A stretch of 64,000 nt of DNA from Roseateles_B sp041905785 (GTDB lineage Bacteria > Pseudomonadota > Gammaproteobacteria > Burkholderiales > Burkholderiaceae_C): contig JAYRKJ010000005.1 of NCBI GenBank assembly GCA_041905785.1, positions 62,001-126,000 on the forward strand, given 5' to 3'. The notes beneath the pieces are model-generated. The model did no database searches. It was given only the letters and a program-made list of their open reading frames with translations, and had not been told where the DNA came from. Positions 16,293-25,515 of this stretch are shown one piece after another (positions within the stretch are counted from its first letter, which is position 1; the number at the start of each line of letters is the position of its first letter). The translations under genes and the position numbers were made by a program.

Positions 16293-18149
16293 ATGGCCCT
16301 GCTGCAGATTTCCGAACCCGGCGCCTCACCGAATCCGCATGAGCGTCGCATTGCCGTGGGCATTGACCTGGGGACCACGCACTCCTTGGTCGCCGCGGTC
16401 CGCCATGGCGTGGCGGAGTGCCTGCCGGATGCGCAAGGGCGTGTGATCCTGCCTTCCGCCGTGCGCTATCTCGAAGGCGGGCGCCGGCAGATCGGCGCCG
16501 AGGCGCTGGCGGCGCAGGCCGAGGATCCGCTCAATACCATCGTCTCAGTGAAGCGATTCATGGGGCGCAGCCTGCAGGACATCCAAGGTCGCGACAAGCT
16601 GCCCTACCAGTTTGAAGACACGCCCGGCATGCTGAGCCTGGCGACTCGCGAAGGCCTGAAGACGCCGGTGGAGGTGTCGGCGGAAATCCTGGCGACCCTG
16701 CGCTACCGAGCCGAGGACACCTTCGCTGATGAGCTCTTCGGTGCCGTGATCACCGTGCCGGCCTACTTTGACGATGCACAGCGCCAGGCCACCAAGGACG
16801 CTGCCCAACTGGCCGGCCTGAAAGTGCTGCGGCTGATCAACGAGCCCACTGCCGCGGCCATTGCCTACGGCCTGGACCATGGTGCAGAAGGCCTCTACGC
16901 GGTCTACGACCTTGGCGGCGGCACCTTCGACATCTCGCTGCTGCGCTTGACCCGGGGTGTCTTCGAGGTGGTGGCCACGGGGGGCGATGCAGCCTTGGGT
17001 GGCGACGACTTCGATCATGCGCTGGCAGACTGGGCGCTGGCGCAGGCCGGCCTGCAGCTCAGCACGGCGCATGACAAGCGCGCCGTGCTGGTCGCGGCTC
17101 GCGCGGCCAAGGAGCAGCTCTCGACGCAGGCCTCGGTTCGGCTGCGGTGCACGCTTGATGCCGGCGTGCTGGATGTGGTGGTGGACCGCGAGCAGTTCCA
17201 GGCGCTCACCAAGCCTTTGGTCGACCGCACCCTCGCCTCCGTGCGCCGGGTGCTGCGCGATGCGCGCGTGAAGGCCGAGGAGGTGCAGGGCACAGTGATG
17301 GTCGGTGGCTCCACCCGCATGCCGGCCGTCCGCGCGGCCGTCAGCCAGCTCTTTGGCCGGGAGGTGCTGACCAACCTGAACCCGGATGAGGTCGTGGCGC
17401 TGGGCGCTGCCATCCAGGCCAACCAGCTGGCCGGCAATTCGGCCGATGGCGAGATCCTGCTGCTGGACGTGATTCCGCTGTCGCTGGGACTGGAGACCAT
17501 GGGCGGCCTGGTGGAGCGGGTGATCGAGCGCAATGCCACCATCCCCATTGCCAAGGCGCAGGATTTCACGACCTTCAAGGATGGCCAGACGGCCATGGCC
17601 ATCCATGTGCTGCAGGGGGAGCGCGAGCTGGTCAGCGAGTGCCGCTCCCTGGCGCGCTTCGAGCTGCGCGGCATCCCGCCCATGGCGGCGGGGGCGGCCC
17701 GCATTCGCGTGAGCTTCCAGGTCGATGCGGATGGTCTGCTCAGCGTTTCGGCCAGGGAGCTGGGCTCGGGGGTCGAGGCTGCGGTGCAGGTCAAGCCCAG
17801 CTATGGCCTCGGCGACGACCAGATCGCGCAGATGCTCAAGGACGGCTTTGCCAGTGCCGAGTCGGACATGCAGGCACGCGGCCTCCGCGAGGCGCGCGTC
17901 GAGGCTGAACGCATGCGCCTGGCCACGCTGTCGGCGCTGGCGGCTGACGGTGATCTCTTGAGTGCCGCCGAGCAAACCGAGATCGATGCCTTGCTGAGGG
18001 CACTCGAAGCGCTGGCCGTCGGCGAAGATGCCGCTGCCATCAACGAGGGCGTCGAGCGACTGGCCAAGGGAACCGAGGCTTTCGCGGCGGCCCGCATGAA
18101 TCGCGGCATCCAGCAGGCCCTGGCGGGGCGCAGCATCGAGCAGATGTGA
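16293..18149 (+). CDS. hscA: Fe-S assembly chaperone HscA
   Basis: Hsp70-type ATPase dedicated to cluster transfer from IscU. 618 residues. The nucleotide-binding domain shows VGIDLGTTHSLVA (near 25-37), YDLGGGTFDISLL and GGSTRMPAVR; the substrate domain follows from about residue 390. The N-terminal tail ALLQISEPG is typical of HscA and absent from DnaK, and the short C-terminus also fits HscA. No good ribosome site precedes the ATG, so translation may depend on coupling with hscB. Confidence 0.96.
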   Translation: MALLQISEPGASPNPHERRIAVGIDLGTTHSLVAAVRHGVAECLPDAQGRVILPSAVRYLEGGRRQIGAEALAAQAEDPLNTIVSVKRFMGRSLQDIQGRDKLPYQFEDTPGMLSLATREGLKTPVEVSAEILATLRYRAEDTFADELFGAVITVPAYFDDAQRQATKDAAQLAGLKVLRLINEPTAAAIAYGLDHGAEGLYAVYDLGGGTFDISLLRLTRGVFEVVATGGDAALGGDDFDHALADWALAQAGLQLSTAHDKRAVLVAARAAKEQLSTQASVRLRCTLDAGVLDVVVDREQFQALTKPLVDRTLASVRRVLRDARVKAEEVQGTVMVGGSTRMPAVRAAVSQLFGREVLTNLNPDEVVALGAAIQANQLAGNSADGEILLLDVIPLSLGLETMGGLVERVIERNATIPIAKAQDFTTFKDGQTAMAIHVLQGERELVSECRSLARFELRGIPPMAAGAARIRVSFQVDADGLLSVSARELGSGVEAAVQVKPSYGLGDDQIAQMLKDGFASAESDMQARGLREARVEAERMRLATLSALAADGDLLSAAEQTEIDALLRALEALAVGEDAAAINEGVERLAKGTEAFAAARMNRGIQQALAGRSIEQM

Positions 18150-18190
18150 GCCTGCCGGACGCCCATTGAACAGAACACCGAGAAACCGCC

Positions 18191-18529
18191 ATGCCCATCA
18201 TCAAAATACTGCCCCATCCCGAGTATTGCCCTCAAGGTGCCGAGGTGAAGGCGCCCGCTGGCACGTCCATCTGCGAGGCCCTGCTGGACAACGGCATCGA
18301 GATCGAGCATGCCTGCGACCAGGTTTGCGCCTGCACCACCTGCCACGTGATCGTGCGCGAAGGCTTCGCCTCGCTGTCCGAAATGGAGGAGGGGGAGGAA
18401 GACATGCTGGACCGTGCCTGGGGGCTGGAGCCCAACTCGCGCCTGTCCTGTCAGGCCATCCTGGGGCAGAAGGACGTGTTGGTCGAGATCCCCAAATACT
18501 CCATCAACCACGCCAAGGAAAAGCACTGA
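18191..18529 (+). CDS. fdx: [2Fe-2S] ferredoxin of the ISC system
   Basis: Supplies electrons for cluster assembly. 112 residues with ligands Cys42, Cys48, Cys51 and Cys87; the extra Cys46 is also present in E. coli Fdx. Starts MPIIKILPHPEYCPQG, family-typical. Last gene of the isc set; tsaD follows after two bases. Confidence 0.96.
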   Translation: MPIIKILPHPEYCPQGAEVKAPAGTSICEALLDNGIEIEHACDQVCACTTCHVIVREGFASLSEMEEGEEDMLDRAWGLEPNSRLSCQAILGQKDVLVEIPKYSINHAKEKH

Positions 18530-18531
18530 GC

Positions 18532-19572
18532 ATGCGGGTCCTGGGCTTCGAATCATCCTGCGATGAGACCGGCGTGGCGCTGGTGGAGCTGCCGCCGGCC
18601 GGGCAGTCCGGCACGCCGCGCCTGCGGGCCCAGGCACTGCACAGCCAGATCGCCATGCATCAGGCCTATGGCGGCGTGGTTCCGGAACTGGCCTCGCGGG
18701 ACCACATCCGCCGTGTCCTGCCGCTCAGTCGCGAGGTGCTCGCGCAGGCCGGGCTGGGCTTGCCGGATGTCGATGTGATTGCTTATACCGAGGGGCCAGG
18801 TCTTGCCGGGGCCCTGCTGGTGGGGGCGGGCGTGGCTGTTGCGCTGGCTGCAGCGCTTGGCAAGCCGGCCGTGGGGGTGCACCACCTGGAGGGGCATCTG
18901 CTGTCGCCCTTTCTGTCCGTCGATCCGCCCGAATTCCCCTTTGTGGCCTTGCTGGTGTCCGGCGGTCACACCCAGCTGATGCGGGTCGACGAGGTGGGGC
19001 AGTATGCGGTGCTGGGCGAGACCATCGACGATGCCGCCGGCGAGGCCTTCGACAAGAGTGCCAAGCTGCTGGGGCTGCCTTATCCGGGCGGCCCGCACCT
19101 GTCGCGTTTGGCGGAGCAGGGCAGGGCGGATGCCTTCGAGCTGCCGCGCCCGCTGCTGCACAGCGGCAAGCCGGATTTCAGCTTCGCCGGGCTCAAGACT
19201 GCAGTGCTGACGCAGGTGAAAAGGCTGGGCGACGCGCCCACCGAGCAGCAGCGTGCAGACCTGGCCGCCAGCACGCAGGCGGCCATCGTCGAGGTCTTGG
19301 TCAAGAAGGCCTTGCTGGCCCTGAAGAGCACCGGGCTCAAGCGCCTGGTGGTGGCGGGAGGCGTCGGCGCCAACGCCAGCCTGCGTACGGAGTTGAATGC
19401 GGCCTGCCTCAAGCGCGGCGTGCGGGTGCACTATCCGGAGCTCAGTCTGTGCACCGACAACGGCGCCATGATCGCCATGGCCGCCGCCATGCGCCTGCAG
19501 CGCGGCACGGCACGCCTGCGCCGGGACGGTGGCTTTGGCGTGAGGCCGCGCTGGGATCTGTCTGCCGCCTGA
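18532..19572 (+). CDS. tsaD: tRNA t6A37 threonylcarbamoyltransferase subunit TsaD
   Basis: Transfers threonylcarbamoyl to A37 of tRNAs that read ANN codons. 346 residues. Family elements: VLGFESSCDETGVAL at the start, metal-binding VHHLEGH (about 110-116), LLVSGGHTQL, GEAFDKSAKLLGLPYPGGP and GGVGAN near the end. It sits directly behind fdx and may be co-transcribed with the isc genes. Confidence 0.96.
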   Translation: MRVLGFESSCDETGVALVELPPAGQSGTPRLRAQALHSQIAMHQAYGGVVPELASRDHIRRVLPLSREVLAQAGLGLPDVDVIAYTEGPGLAGALLVGAGVAVALAAALGKPAVGVHHLEGHLLSPFLSVDPPEFPFVALLVSGGHTQLMRVDEVGQYAVLGETIDDAAGEAFDKSAKLLGLPYPGGPHLSRLAEQGRADAFELPRPLLHSGKPDFSFAGLKTAVLTQVKRLGDAPTEQQRADLAASTQAAIVEVLVKKALLALKSTGLKRLVVAGGVGANASLRTELNAACLKRGVRVHYPELSLCTDNGAMIAMAAAMRLQRGTARLRRDGGFGVRPRWDLSAA

Positions 19573-19589
19573 GCACTCGCCCAGGCGGC
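19564..19589. terminator. Hairpin between convergent tsaD and hsp20
   Basis: GCCGCCTG and CAGGCGGC around a 10-base loop; the left arm covers the end of tsaD. No T-run follows on either strand, so it may act only weakly or protect mRNA 3' ends. Confidence 0.4.
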
Positions 19590-19602
19590 TTGCAGAGCGT
19601 GA

Positions 19603-20046
19603 TCAGCTGACCGCGATGCGGGCGCCGACCTTCGCCTGGCGCTTGGCCAGCCTCAGGGTCAGCACGCCATGCTCCATGCTGGCGCCGGACTCGGCCTCGT
19701 TGATTTCCTGCGGCAGTGTGAAGCTGCGCGAGAACCGAGAGACGGAACGCTCGCGGTACAGCACCCGCTCGCCGTCCTTCTTTTCCTCTTCCTTGTTCTG
19801 CTCCGCCTCGATACTGATACGGCGGCCGTCGACGGTGATCTTCACCGCTTCCTTAGGTACGCCGGGCATGTCCAGCTTCACGGTGTAGGCGCTTTCGGAC
19901 TCGCTGACATCCAGGGCGGGGCTGCGCAGGGTCTGGCTCAGTTCGCGGGTGTCCTGGCCGAAGAAGTTGCCGAAGCTGTCATCGAACAGGCGCTCCAGGC
20001 TGCGGGACAGATCGTTGGCTTGGCGCGATGTGGGAACGAGAAACAT
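19603..20046 (-). CDS. Small heat-shock protein, Hsp20/IbpA family
   Basis: 147-residue ATP-independent holdase. The alpha-crystallin domain covers about 48-140, with LDMPGVPKEAVKITVDG and the closing GVLTLRLAKR motif (consensus GxLxxxxPK, here with L-A-K). The N-terminal part MFLVPTSRQANDLSRSLERLFDD is amphipathic. The ATG at 20046 lies inside an AAGGAGG..TT ATG ribosome site. A sigma-32-like promoter lies about 70 bases upstream, fitting heat induction. Confidence 0.93.
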   Translation of the reverse strand: MFLVPTSRQANDLSRSLERLFDDSFGNFFGQDTRELSQTLRSPALDVSESESAYTVKLDMPGVPKEAVKITVDGRRISIEAEQNKEEEKKDGERVLYRERSVSRFSRSFTLPQEINEAESGASMEHGVLTLRLAKRQAKVGARIAVS

Positions 20047-20098
20047 AAGGCCTCCTTGTGGCTGTCTATGACACTGGGGGATGTCCCCTTCCAGGCAA

Positions 20099-20125
20099 GT
20101 TATGCGCCAGTTCCGTGCTTTCAAG
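20099..20125 (-). promoter_or_regulatory. Sigma-32-like promoter of the hsp20 gene
   Basis: On the minus strand CTTGAAA (20125-20119) is an exact heat-shock -35 core, followed after 12 bases by CGCATAAC, close to the CCCATNT -10. The spacing is in the accepted range and the gene behind it is an Hsp20. Confidence 0.6.
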
Positions 20126-20513
20126 AGGGGCGGCGCATGTTCTTGAACTTGCTTTGAGCTACGGCAATCGGGTCTGAGGCGGTCTTGAAATTCGCAGAAA
20201 TGACGGCAAATGCTGTCATTCGTTTCTTTCGGTTCCGCTATGGCATGGCTGCAGATGGAGCGTGTGTGCCCGCCGGCGCTTGTCGTGCGTGCCAGGGGCG
20301 CTGTCCTGTGTCTGATTGAAATGCGCTATACTTCGCGGGTTTTGCGCTGCAGGTCTTTCCTGACCATTCCTGAGGGTTTGTGACGGGGGGCGGTTGCGGC
20401 GCGAAATCTCAGCACGGCATGGGTAGGTTTCACCTGTGTCCGCAAGTCCAGTACCGGAAACCGTCTGCGTGGGTTCTGTCCTGCCAGCGGCTTTCCATTT
20501 GAAGGAACGCACC
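20126..20513. other. Divergent region between hsp20 and rpsO
   Basis: 388 bases with no gene. It holds the rpsO promoter: TATACT at 20327-20332 is a good -10 box without a strong -35. The rpsO leader would be about 175 bases, long enough for S15 autoregulation, but I could not draw a convincing pseudoknot. Confidence 0.45.
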
Positions 20514-20783
20514 ATGGCAGTCGCCGATCTGAACAAGGCCGAAATCGTCAAGGCCAACGCACGCAGCGCCAACGACACGGGCTCCCCCGAAGTCCAAGTG
20601 GCCCTGCTGACCGCTCGCATCAATGAGCTGACCCCCCACTTCAAGACCCACGCCAAGGACCACCACGGCCGTCGCGGTCTGCTGAAGATGGTCAACCAGC
20701 GCAAGAGCCTGCTGGCCTATCTGAAGAACAAGGACGCTGCTCGCTACACCGCCCTGATCCAGAAGCTGGGCCTGCGCAAGTAA
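20514..20783 (+). CDS. rpsO: 30S ribosomal protein S15
   Basis: Binds 16S rRNA helix 22 early in 30S assembly. 89 residues with the signature from HAKDHHGRRGLLKMVNQRKSL to YLKNKD. Start ATG 20514 follows GAAGGAAC. Next is a strong terminator and then pnp, the standard order. Confidence 0.98.
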   Translation: MAVADLNKAEIVKANARSANDTGSPEVQVALLTARINELTPHFKTHAKDHHGRRGLLKMVNQRKSLLAYLKNKDAARYTALIQKLGLRK

Positions 20784-20798
20784 GTCGCCCATGACGCC

Positions 20799-20846
20799 AA
20801 AGAGCCTGTCTGGACTTTTAAGCCAGCACAGGCTCTTTGTTTTTGT
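20799..20846 (+). terminator. Intrinsic terminator after rpsO
   Basis: An 11-bp stem AAAGAGCCTGT / ACAGGCTCTTT with an 18-base loop, followed by GTTTTTGTTG. It separates rpsO from pnp; partial read-through is known in other bacteria at this spot. Confidence 0.85.
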
Positions 20847-20877
20847 TGTTTGCAGTTGGAGTCGAGCTGACGTGGCG

Positions 20878-20943
20878 GATGTGTCATTCCAAGGCGGTTT
20901 GCTGGCCTGAAGGCGCGGGCAAATCCCCCTGGAATGGCATCGC
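20878..20943 (+). promoter_or_regulatory. Structured leader of pnp
   Basis: CATTCCA (20885-20891) pairs perfectly with TGGAATG (20930-20936), extended outside by GATG/CATC and inside by further G-C pairs. In E. coli a pnp leader hairpin is cut by RNase III and lets PNPase repress itself; this one sits in the same place. Confidence 0.5.
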
Positions 20944-21012
20944 GCCAGACCCAGCCCCACTCCCGGTTCCGCAGTGCACCGCAAGCACTGATTCGCAATC
21001 GAGGAGATGCAC

Positions 21013-23148
21013 ATGAGCATGTTCAACAAGGTCAGCAAGACCTTCCAATGGGGTTCCCACACCGTCACCATGGAGACCGGCGAAATCGCCCGTCAGTCCA
21101 CGGGTGCCGTGCTGGTGAACATCGATGACACCGTGGTGCTCGCCACCGTCGTCGCCAAGAACGAACCCAAGCCCGGCCAGGACTTCTTCCCCCTGACCGT
21201 CGACTACATCGAGAAGACCTATGCCGCCGGCAAGATCCCCGGCAGCTTCTTCAAGCGTGAAGGCCGCCCCAGCGAGCTGGAGACCCTGACCAGCCGCCTG
21301 ATCGACCGCCCCATCCGCCCGCTGTTCCCCGAGGGCTTCTTCAATGAAGTGCAGGTCGTGGTGCACGTGGTGTCGCTGAACCCCGAAGTCCAGGCCGACA
21401 TCGCCGCCATGATTGCCACCAGCGCCGCGCTGGCGGTCTCCGGCATTCCCTTCAACGGCCCCATCGGCGCCGCCCGCGTGGGCTACATCAACGGCGAATA
21501 CGTGCTGAATCCCGGCAAGACCCAGCTGACCGAGTCCAAGCTGGATCTGGTCGTTGCCGGCACTGAAGCTGCCGTGCTGATGGTCGAGTCCGAAGCCGAC
21601 CAACTGAGCGAAGACATCATGCTGGGCGCCGTGGTCTACGGCCACCAGCAAGGCCAGATCGCCATCAACGCCATCCACGAACTGGTGAAGGAAGCCGGCA
21701 AGCCGGTGTGGAACTGGACCGCGCCTGCCAAGGACGAGCCCTTCATCGCCAAGGTCGCCGGCCTGGCCGAGGAGGCGCTGCGCGCTGCCTACCAGATCCG
21801 CTCCAAGCAGGCCCGCACCCAGGCCTGCCGCGAGGCCTATGCCAAGGTCAAGGAAGCCCTGACTGCCGAAGGTGTGGAATTCGACGGCGTCGAGGTCGAT
21901 GGCCTGCTGTTCGAGATTGAAGCCCGCATCGTGCGCAGCCAGATTCTGGCCGGCGAGCCCCGCATCGACGGTCGCGACACCCGCACCGTGCGCCCCATCG
22001 AGATCCGTTCCGGCGTGTTGCCCCGCGCCCACGGCTCCTCGCTGTTCACCCGCGGCGAAACCCAGGCCCTGGTCGCTGCGACCCTGGGCACCGAGCGCGA
22101 CGCCCAGGTGATCGACGCCCTGGCCGGCGAATACAGCGAGCGCTTCATGCTGCACTACAACATGCCCCCGTTCGCCACCGGCGAGACCGGCCGCGTCGGC
22201 AGCCCCAAGCGCCGCGAGATCGGCCATGGCCGTCTGGCCAAGCGCGCCCTGGTGCCGGTGCTGCCGAGCAAGGAAGAGTTCCCGTACTCGATCCGCGTGG
22301 TCTCCGAGATCACCGAGTCCAACGGCTCCTCGTCCATGGCATCGGTCTGCGGCGGCTGCCTGTCGCTGATGGACGCCGGCGTGCCCCTGAAGGCGCACGT
22401 GGCTGGCATCGCCATGGGTCTGATCAAGGATGGCAACCGCTTCGCCGTGCTGACCGACATCCTGGGTGACGAAGATCATCTGGGCGACATGGACTTCAAG
22501 GTCGCCGGCACGACGGGCGGCATCACCGCCCTGCAGATGGACATCAAGATCCAGGGCATCACCAAGGAAATCATGCAGGTGGCGCTGGCCCAGGCCAAGG
22601 AAGCCCGCATGCACATCCTGTCCAAGATGGTCGAGGCCGTGGGCGGCGCCAAGACCGAGGTGTCGCAGTTCGCGCCGCGCCTGTACACCATGAAGATCAA
22701 CCCCGAGAAGATCCGTGACGTGATCGGCAAGGGCGGCGCCACCATCCGTGCGCTGACCGAGGAAACCGGCACCCAGATCGACATCGCTGAAGACGGCACC
22801 ATCACCATTGCCTCCACCGATGCCGATCGGGCCGCTGCCGCCAAGAAGCGCATCGAGGAAATCACTGCCGAAGTGGAAGTGGGCAAGGTCTACGAAGGCC
22901 CGATCACCAAGATCCTGGACTTCGGCGCCCTGGTGAACCTGCTGCCGGGCAAGGACGGCCTGCTGCACATCAGCCAGATCGCCCACCAGCGTGTGGAGAA
23001 GGTCACCGACTTCCTGAAGGAAGGCCAGATCGTCAAGGTCAAGGTCCTGGAGACCGACGAGAAGGGTCGCATCAAGTTGTCGATGAAGGCCCTGATCGAT
23101 CGCGACGCTGCGCCTGCAGCAGTGGCGGCCGAATCGGCAGCCGAGTAA
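21013..23148 (+). CDS. pnp: Polyribonucleotide nucleotidyltransferase
   Basis: 3'-5' phosphorolytic exoribonuclease of the RNA degradosome. About 711 residues: two RNase PH domains (about 5-215 and 310-540), with the catalytic core near GDEDHLGDMDFKVAG, then KH (about 550-610) and S1 (about 618-690). The ATG at 21013 stands 6 bases after GAGGAG, the best spacing; ATGs at 21007 and 21019 are also in frame. The C-terminal tail is short and Ala-rich. Confidence 0.97.
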   Translation: MSMFNKVSKTFQWGSHTVTMETGEIARQSTGAVLVNIDDTVVLATVVAKNEPKPGQDFFPLTVDYIEKTYAAGKIPGSFFKREGRPSELETLTSRLIDRPIRPLFPEGFFNEVQVVVHVVSLNPEVQADIAAMIATSAALAVSGIPFNGPIGAARVGYINGEYVLNPGKTQLTESKLDLVVAGTEAAVLMVESEADQLSEDIMLGAVVYGHQQGQIAINAIHELVKEAGKPVWNWTAPAKDEPFIAKVAGLAEEALRAAYQIRSKQARTQACREAYAKVKEALTAEGVEFDGVEVDGLLFEIEARIVRSQILAGEPRIDGRDTRTVRPIEIRSGVLPRAHGSSLFTRGETQALVAATLGTERDAQVIDALAGEYSERFMLHYNMPPFATGETGRVGSPKRREIGHGRLAKRALVPVLPSKEEFPYSIRVVSEITESNGSSSMASVCGGCLSLMDAGVPLKAHVAGIAMGLIKDGNRFAVLTDILGDEDHLGDMDFKVAGTTGGITALQMDIKIQGITKEIMQVALAQAKEARMHILSKMVEAVGGAKTEVSQFAPRLYTMKINPEKIRDVIGKGGATIRALTEETGTQIDIAEDGTITIASTDADRAAAAKKRIEEITAEVEVGKVYEGPITKILDFGALVNLLPGKDGLLHISQIAHQRVEKVTDFLKEGQIVKVKVLETDEKGRIKLSMKALIDRDAAPAAVAAESAAE

Positions 23149-23175
23149 GGCGCGACCGCGAGCGAGCGAGACGGC

Positions 23176-24162
23176 ATGCGCGCCATTGCCATCAGTCAGC
23201 CTGGCGGACCCGAGGTCTTGCAGTTGCAGACCCTGCCCGAGCCTGAGGCCGGGGCAGGGGAGTGCCTCATTGCGGTGGAGGCCTATGGCATCAACCGCCC
23301 CGACGTGCTGCAGCGCAAGGGTGCCTATCCGCCGCCGCCTGGGGCCAGCCCCTTGCCGGGGCTGGAAGTCGCTGGGCGCATCGTCGCGGGTGACGCGATC
23401 GCGATGGCGGCGGCCGGGTTGGGCATCGGCGACGCCGTCTGCGCGCTGGTGGCGGGTGGCGGCTACGCCGAGCGCTGCGTGGCGCCTGTCGGGCAGTGCC
23501 TGCCGGTGCCCGAGGCCTGGAGCATGGCCGAGGCAGCCAGCCTGCCGGAGACCTTCTTCACTGTGTGGAGCAACGTCTTCGACCGGGCGGGGCTGCAAGC
23601 CGGCGAGAGCATCCTGATCCATGGCGGCAGCAGCGGGATCGGCGTCACCGCCATCCAGCTGTCCAAGGCCTTTGGCGCCCGGGTGCTGGTGACCGTGGGC
23701 ACGGCCGCCAAGGCGAAGGCGTGTCTGGCGCTGGGGGCGGACGTCGCCATCAACTACCGTGAGCAGGACTTCGTTGCCGAGGTCAAGTCGGCGACTCAGG
23801 GTCGCGGGGTCGACGTGATCCTGGACATGGTCGCCGGGGGCTACGTGGCCCGCGGCGTGCAGTGCCTGGCCGACGATGGCCGCATGGTCATCATCGCGGT
23901 GCAGGGTGGCGTCAAGGCGGAGTTCGATGCGGGTCAGGTCTTGCGCCGCCGGCTGACGATCAGCGGCTCGACGCTTCGTCCGCGCTCCTTGGCCTTCAAG
24001 GCGGGCATCGCCCGAGCCTTGCGGGACAAGGTCTGGCCCTTGCTGGTTTCGCGCAAGATAGCGCCGGTCATCTATCAACAACTGCCTGCCGACCAGGCGG
24101 CGCAGGCCCATGCCCTGATGGAATCGGGTGAGCATGTGGGCAAGATCGTCCTGGTCTGGTGA
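23176..24162 (+). CDS. NAD(P)H quinone oxidoreductase, PIG3 type
   Basis: 328-residue zinc-free medium-chain dehydrogenase/reductase. MRAIAISQPGGPEVL begins the GroES-like domain; NRPDVLQRKGAYPPPPGASPLPG is typical for PIG3/TP53I3; the Rossmann loop is IHGGSSGIGVTAIQL (near 149-163). It reduces quinones with NADPH in one-electron fashion in studied members; the true substrate here is unknown. It ends 17 bases before the tpiA start. Confidence 0.88.
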   Translation: MRAIAISQPGGPEVLQLQTLPEPEAGAGECLIAVEAYGINRPDVLQRKGAYPPPPGASPLPGLEVAGRIVAGDAIAMAAAGLGIGDAVCALVAGGGYAERCVAPVGQCLPVPEAWSMAEAASLPETFFTVWSNVFDRAGLQAGESILIHGGSSGIGVTAIQLSKAFGARVLVTVGTAAKAKACLALGADVAINYREQDFVAEVKSATQGRGVDVILDMVAGGYVARGVQCLADDGRMVIIAVQGGVKAEFDAGQVLRRRLTISGSTLRPRSLAFKAGIARALRDKVWPLLVSRKIAPVIYQQLPADQAAQAHALMESGEHVGKIVLVW

Positions 24163-24179
24163 GTTTCACGAGGTTATTC

Positions 24180-24920
24180 ATGCGCAAGAAACTGGTCGTT
24201 GGCAACTGGAAGATGCATGGCAGCAGGGCGTTCAATGCCCTGCTGCTGAGTGGTCTGAAGGAGGCCGGCCCCTGGACGGCCGACGTGGCCGTGTGCGTGC
24301 CATTTCCCTACATCACCGAGACGGCGCTGGCGCTGACCGGTACCCAGATTGCCTATGGCGCACAGGATTGCTCGGCGCATGAGCAGGGCGCCTACACGGG
24401 CGAGGTGTCCTCGGCCATGCTGGCGGACATCGGTTGCCGTTACGCCATCGTGGGGCACTCCGAGCGTCGCGCCTACCACCAGGAAAGCGACCAACTGGTG
24501 GCGGACAAGGCCAAGGCGGCACTTGCCCATGGCATCACGCCCATCGTTTGCGTGGGCGAGACCCTGGCCGAGCGCGAGGCCGGCCAGACCGAGCATGTGG
24601 TCAAGCGCCAGTTGGCGGCCGTGATCCACACGCTGACGCATTGCATCGGCGAGATCGTGCTGGCTTACGAGCCGGTGTGGGCGATCGGCACGGGCTTGAC
24701 GGCTTCGCCCGAGCAGGCGCAAGCCGTGCATGCCGTGTTGCGCCAGCAGCTGCGTGCGGCAACGCAGAAGGCCGACGCCATGCGCATTCTCTACGGCGGG
24801 AGCGTCAAGCCTGACAACGCAGCGCAACTGTTCGCCCAGGCGGACATCGATGGCGGCCTGATCGGCGGCGCAGCCTTGAAGGCAGCGGACTTCTCGGCCA
24901 TCTGCCGTGCGGCGGCCTGA
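24180..24920 (+). CDS. tpiA: Triosephosphate isomerase
   Basis: Interconverts dihydroxyacetone phosphate and glyceraldehyde 3-phosphate. 246 residues: KLVVGNWKMHGS (Asn-Lys catalytic lysine), GHSERR with His near 95, catalytic Glu in LAYEPVWAIGTG (loop 6), and ILYGGSVKPDN. ATG at 24180 chosen after ACGAGG; an ATG 21 bases upstream lacks homology. Confidence 0.97.
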   Translation: MRKKLVVGNWKMHGSRAFNALLLSGLKEAGPWTADVAVCVPFPYITETALALTGTQIAYGAQDCSAHEQGAYTGEVSSAMLADIGCRYAIVGHSERRAYHQESDQLVADKAKAALAHGITPIVCVGETLAEREAGQTEHVVKRQLAAVIHTLTHCIGEIVLAYEPVWAIGTGLTASPEQAQAVHAVLRQQLRAATQKADAMRILYGGSVKPDNAAQLFAQADIDGGLIGGAALKAADFSAICRAAA

Positions 24921-24991
24921 GACTTCAGAGTAATTTTCCTGTGCGCCGGCCGCTGAATGCGGCTGACGACTGTTTCGATTTGGAGAGACGA

Positions 24992-25369
24992 ATGCAAGTC
25001 CTGATGAACCTGATCCTCGTGGTGCAGCTGCTGAGCGCGCTGGCCATGATCGGCCTGGTGCTGGTGCAGCACGGCAAGGGCGCCGACATGGGCGCCTCCT
25101 TTGGCAGCGGCGCCTCCGGCAGCCTGTTTGGTGCCACCGGCAGTGCGAACTTCCTGTCGCGCAGCACGGCCATTTGCGCAACGCTGTTCTTTGCCTGCAC
25201 GCTGGGCCTGGCCTATTTCGGCAGCCATCGCGATGCCGGGCGCTCTCAGGAGAGCCTGCTGGAGCGCGCCGCGCCTGCCAGCGTTCCTGCGCCGGCCGCA
25301 TCCGGCGCTGCCGCGATTCCGGAAGCACCTGTGGCAGCCCAGCCGGCCGCTTCAGCAGCAAGCCACTGA
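24992..25369 (+). CDS. secG: Protein translocase subunit SecG
   Basis: 125 residues with two membrane helices (about 3-22 and 52-70) joined by the conserved loop QHGKGADMGASFGSGASGS. The C-terminal tail is Ala/Pro-rich and variable. Part of the SecYEG channel. The order tpiA-secG-tRNA-Leu-nuoA is common in Proteobacteria. Confidence 0.95.
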   Translation: MQVLMNLILVVQLLSALAMIGLVLVQHGKGADMGASFGSGASGSLFGATGSANFLSRSTAICATLFFACTLGLAYFGSHRDAGRSQESLLERAAPASVPAPAASGAAAIPEAPVAAQPAASAASH

Positions 25370-25503
25370 TCAAACGGGCGCCGTCGGGCCAGGCAAGACC
25401 TGTCCCCCTGCGGCACCCATCACGACTGGAAAGTCTGTCCCAGATCAATCCAATCGCAAGGGAAAAATCCTCTGTTTCTCCCTGGGGCCAGATTTTTTCG
25501 GTA

Positions 25504-25509
25504 TAGAAT
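25504..25509 (+). promoter_or_regulatory. Probable -10 box of the tRNA-Leu promoter
   Basis: TAGAAT, preceded by a T-rich run and about 50 bases before the tRNA. No clear -35. Transcription would begin near 25516. Confidence 0.4.
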
Positions 25510-25515
25510 ACGAGG

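Noticed and set aside
20884..24135. A 1083-codon open frame on the minus strand
   Set aside because: Antisense to pnp and the quinone oxidoreductase; His/Asp/Gly-rich shadow sequence.
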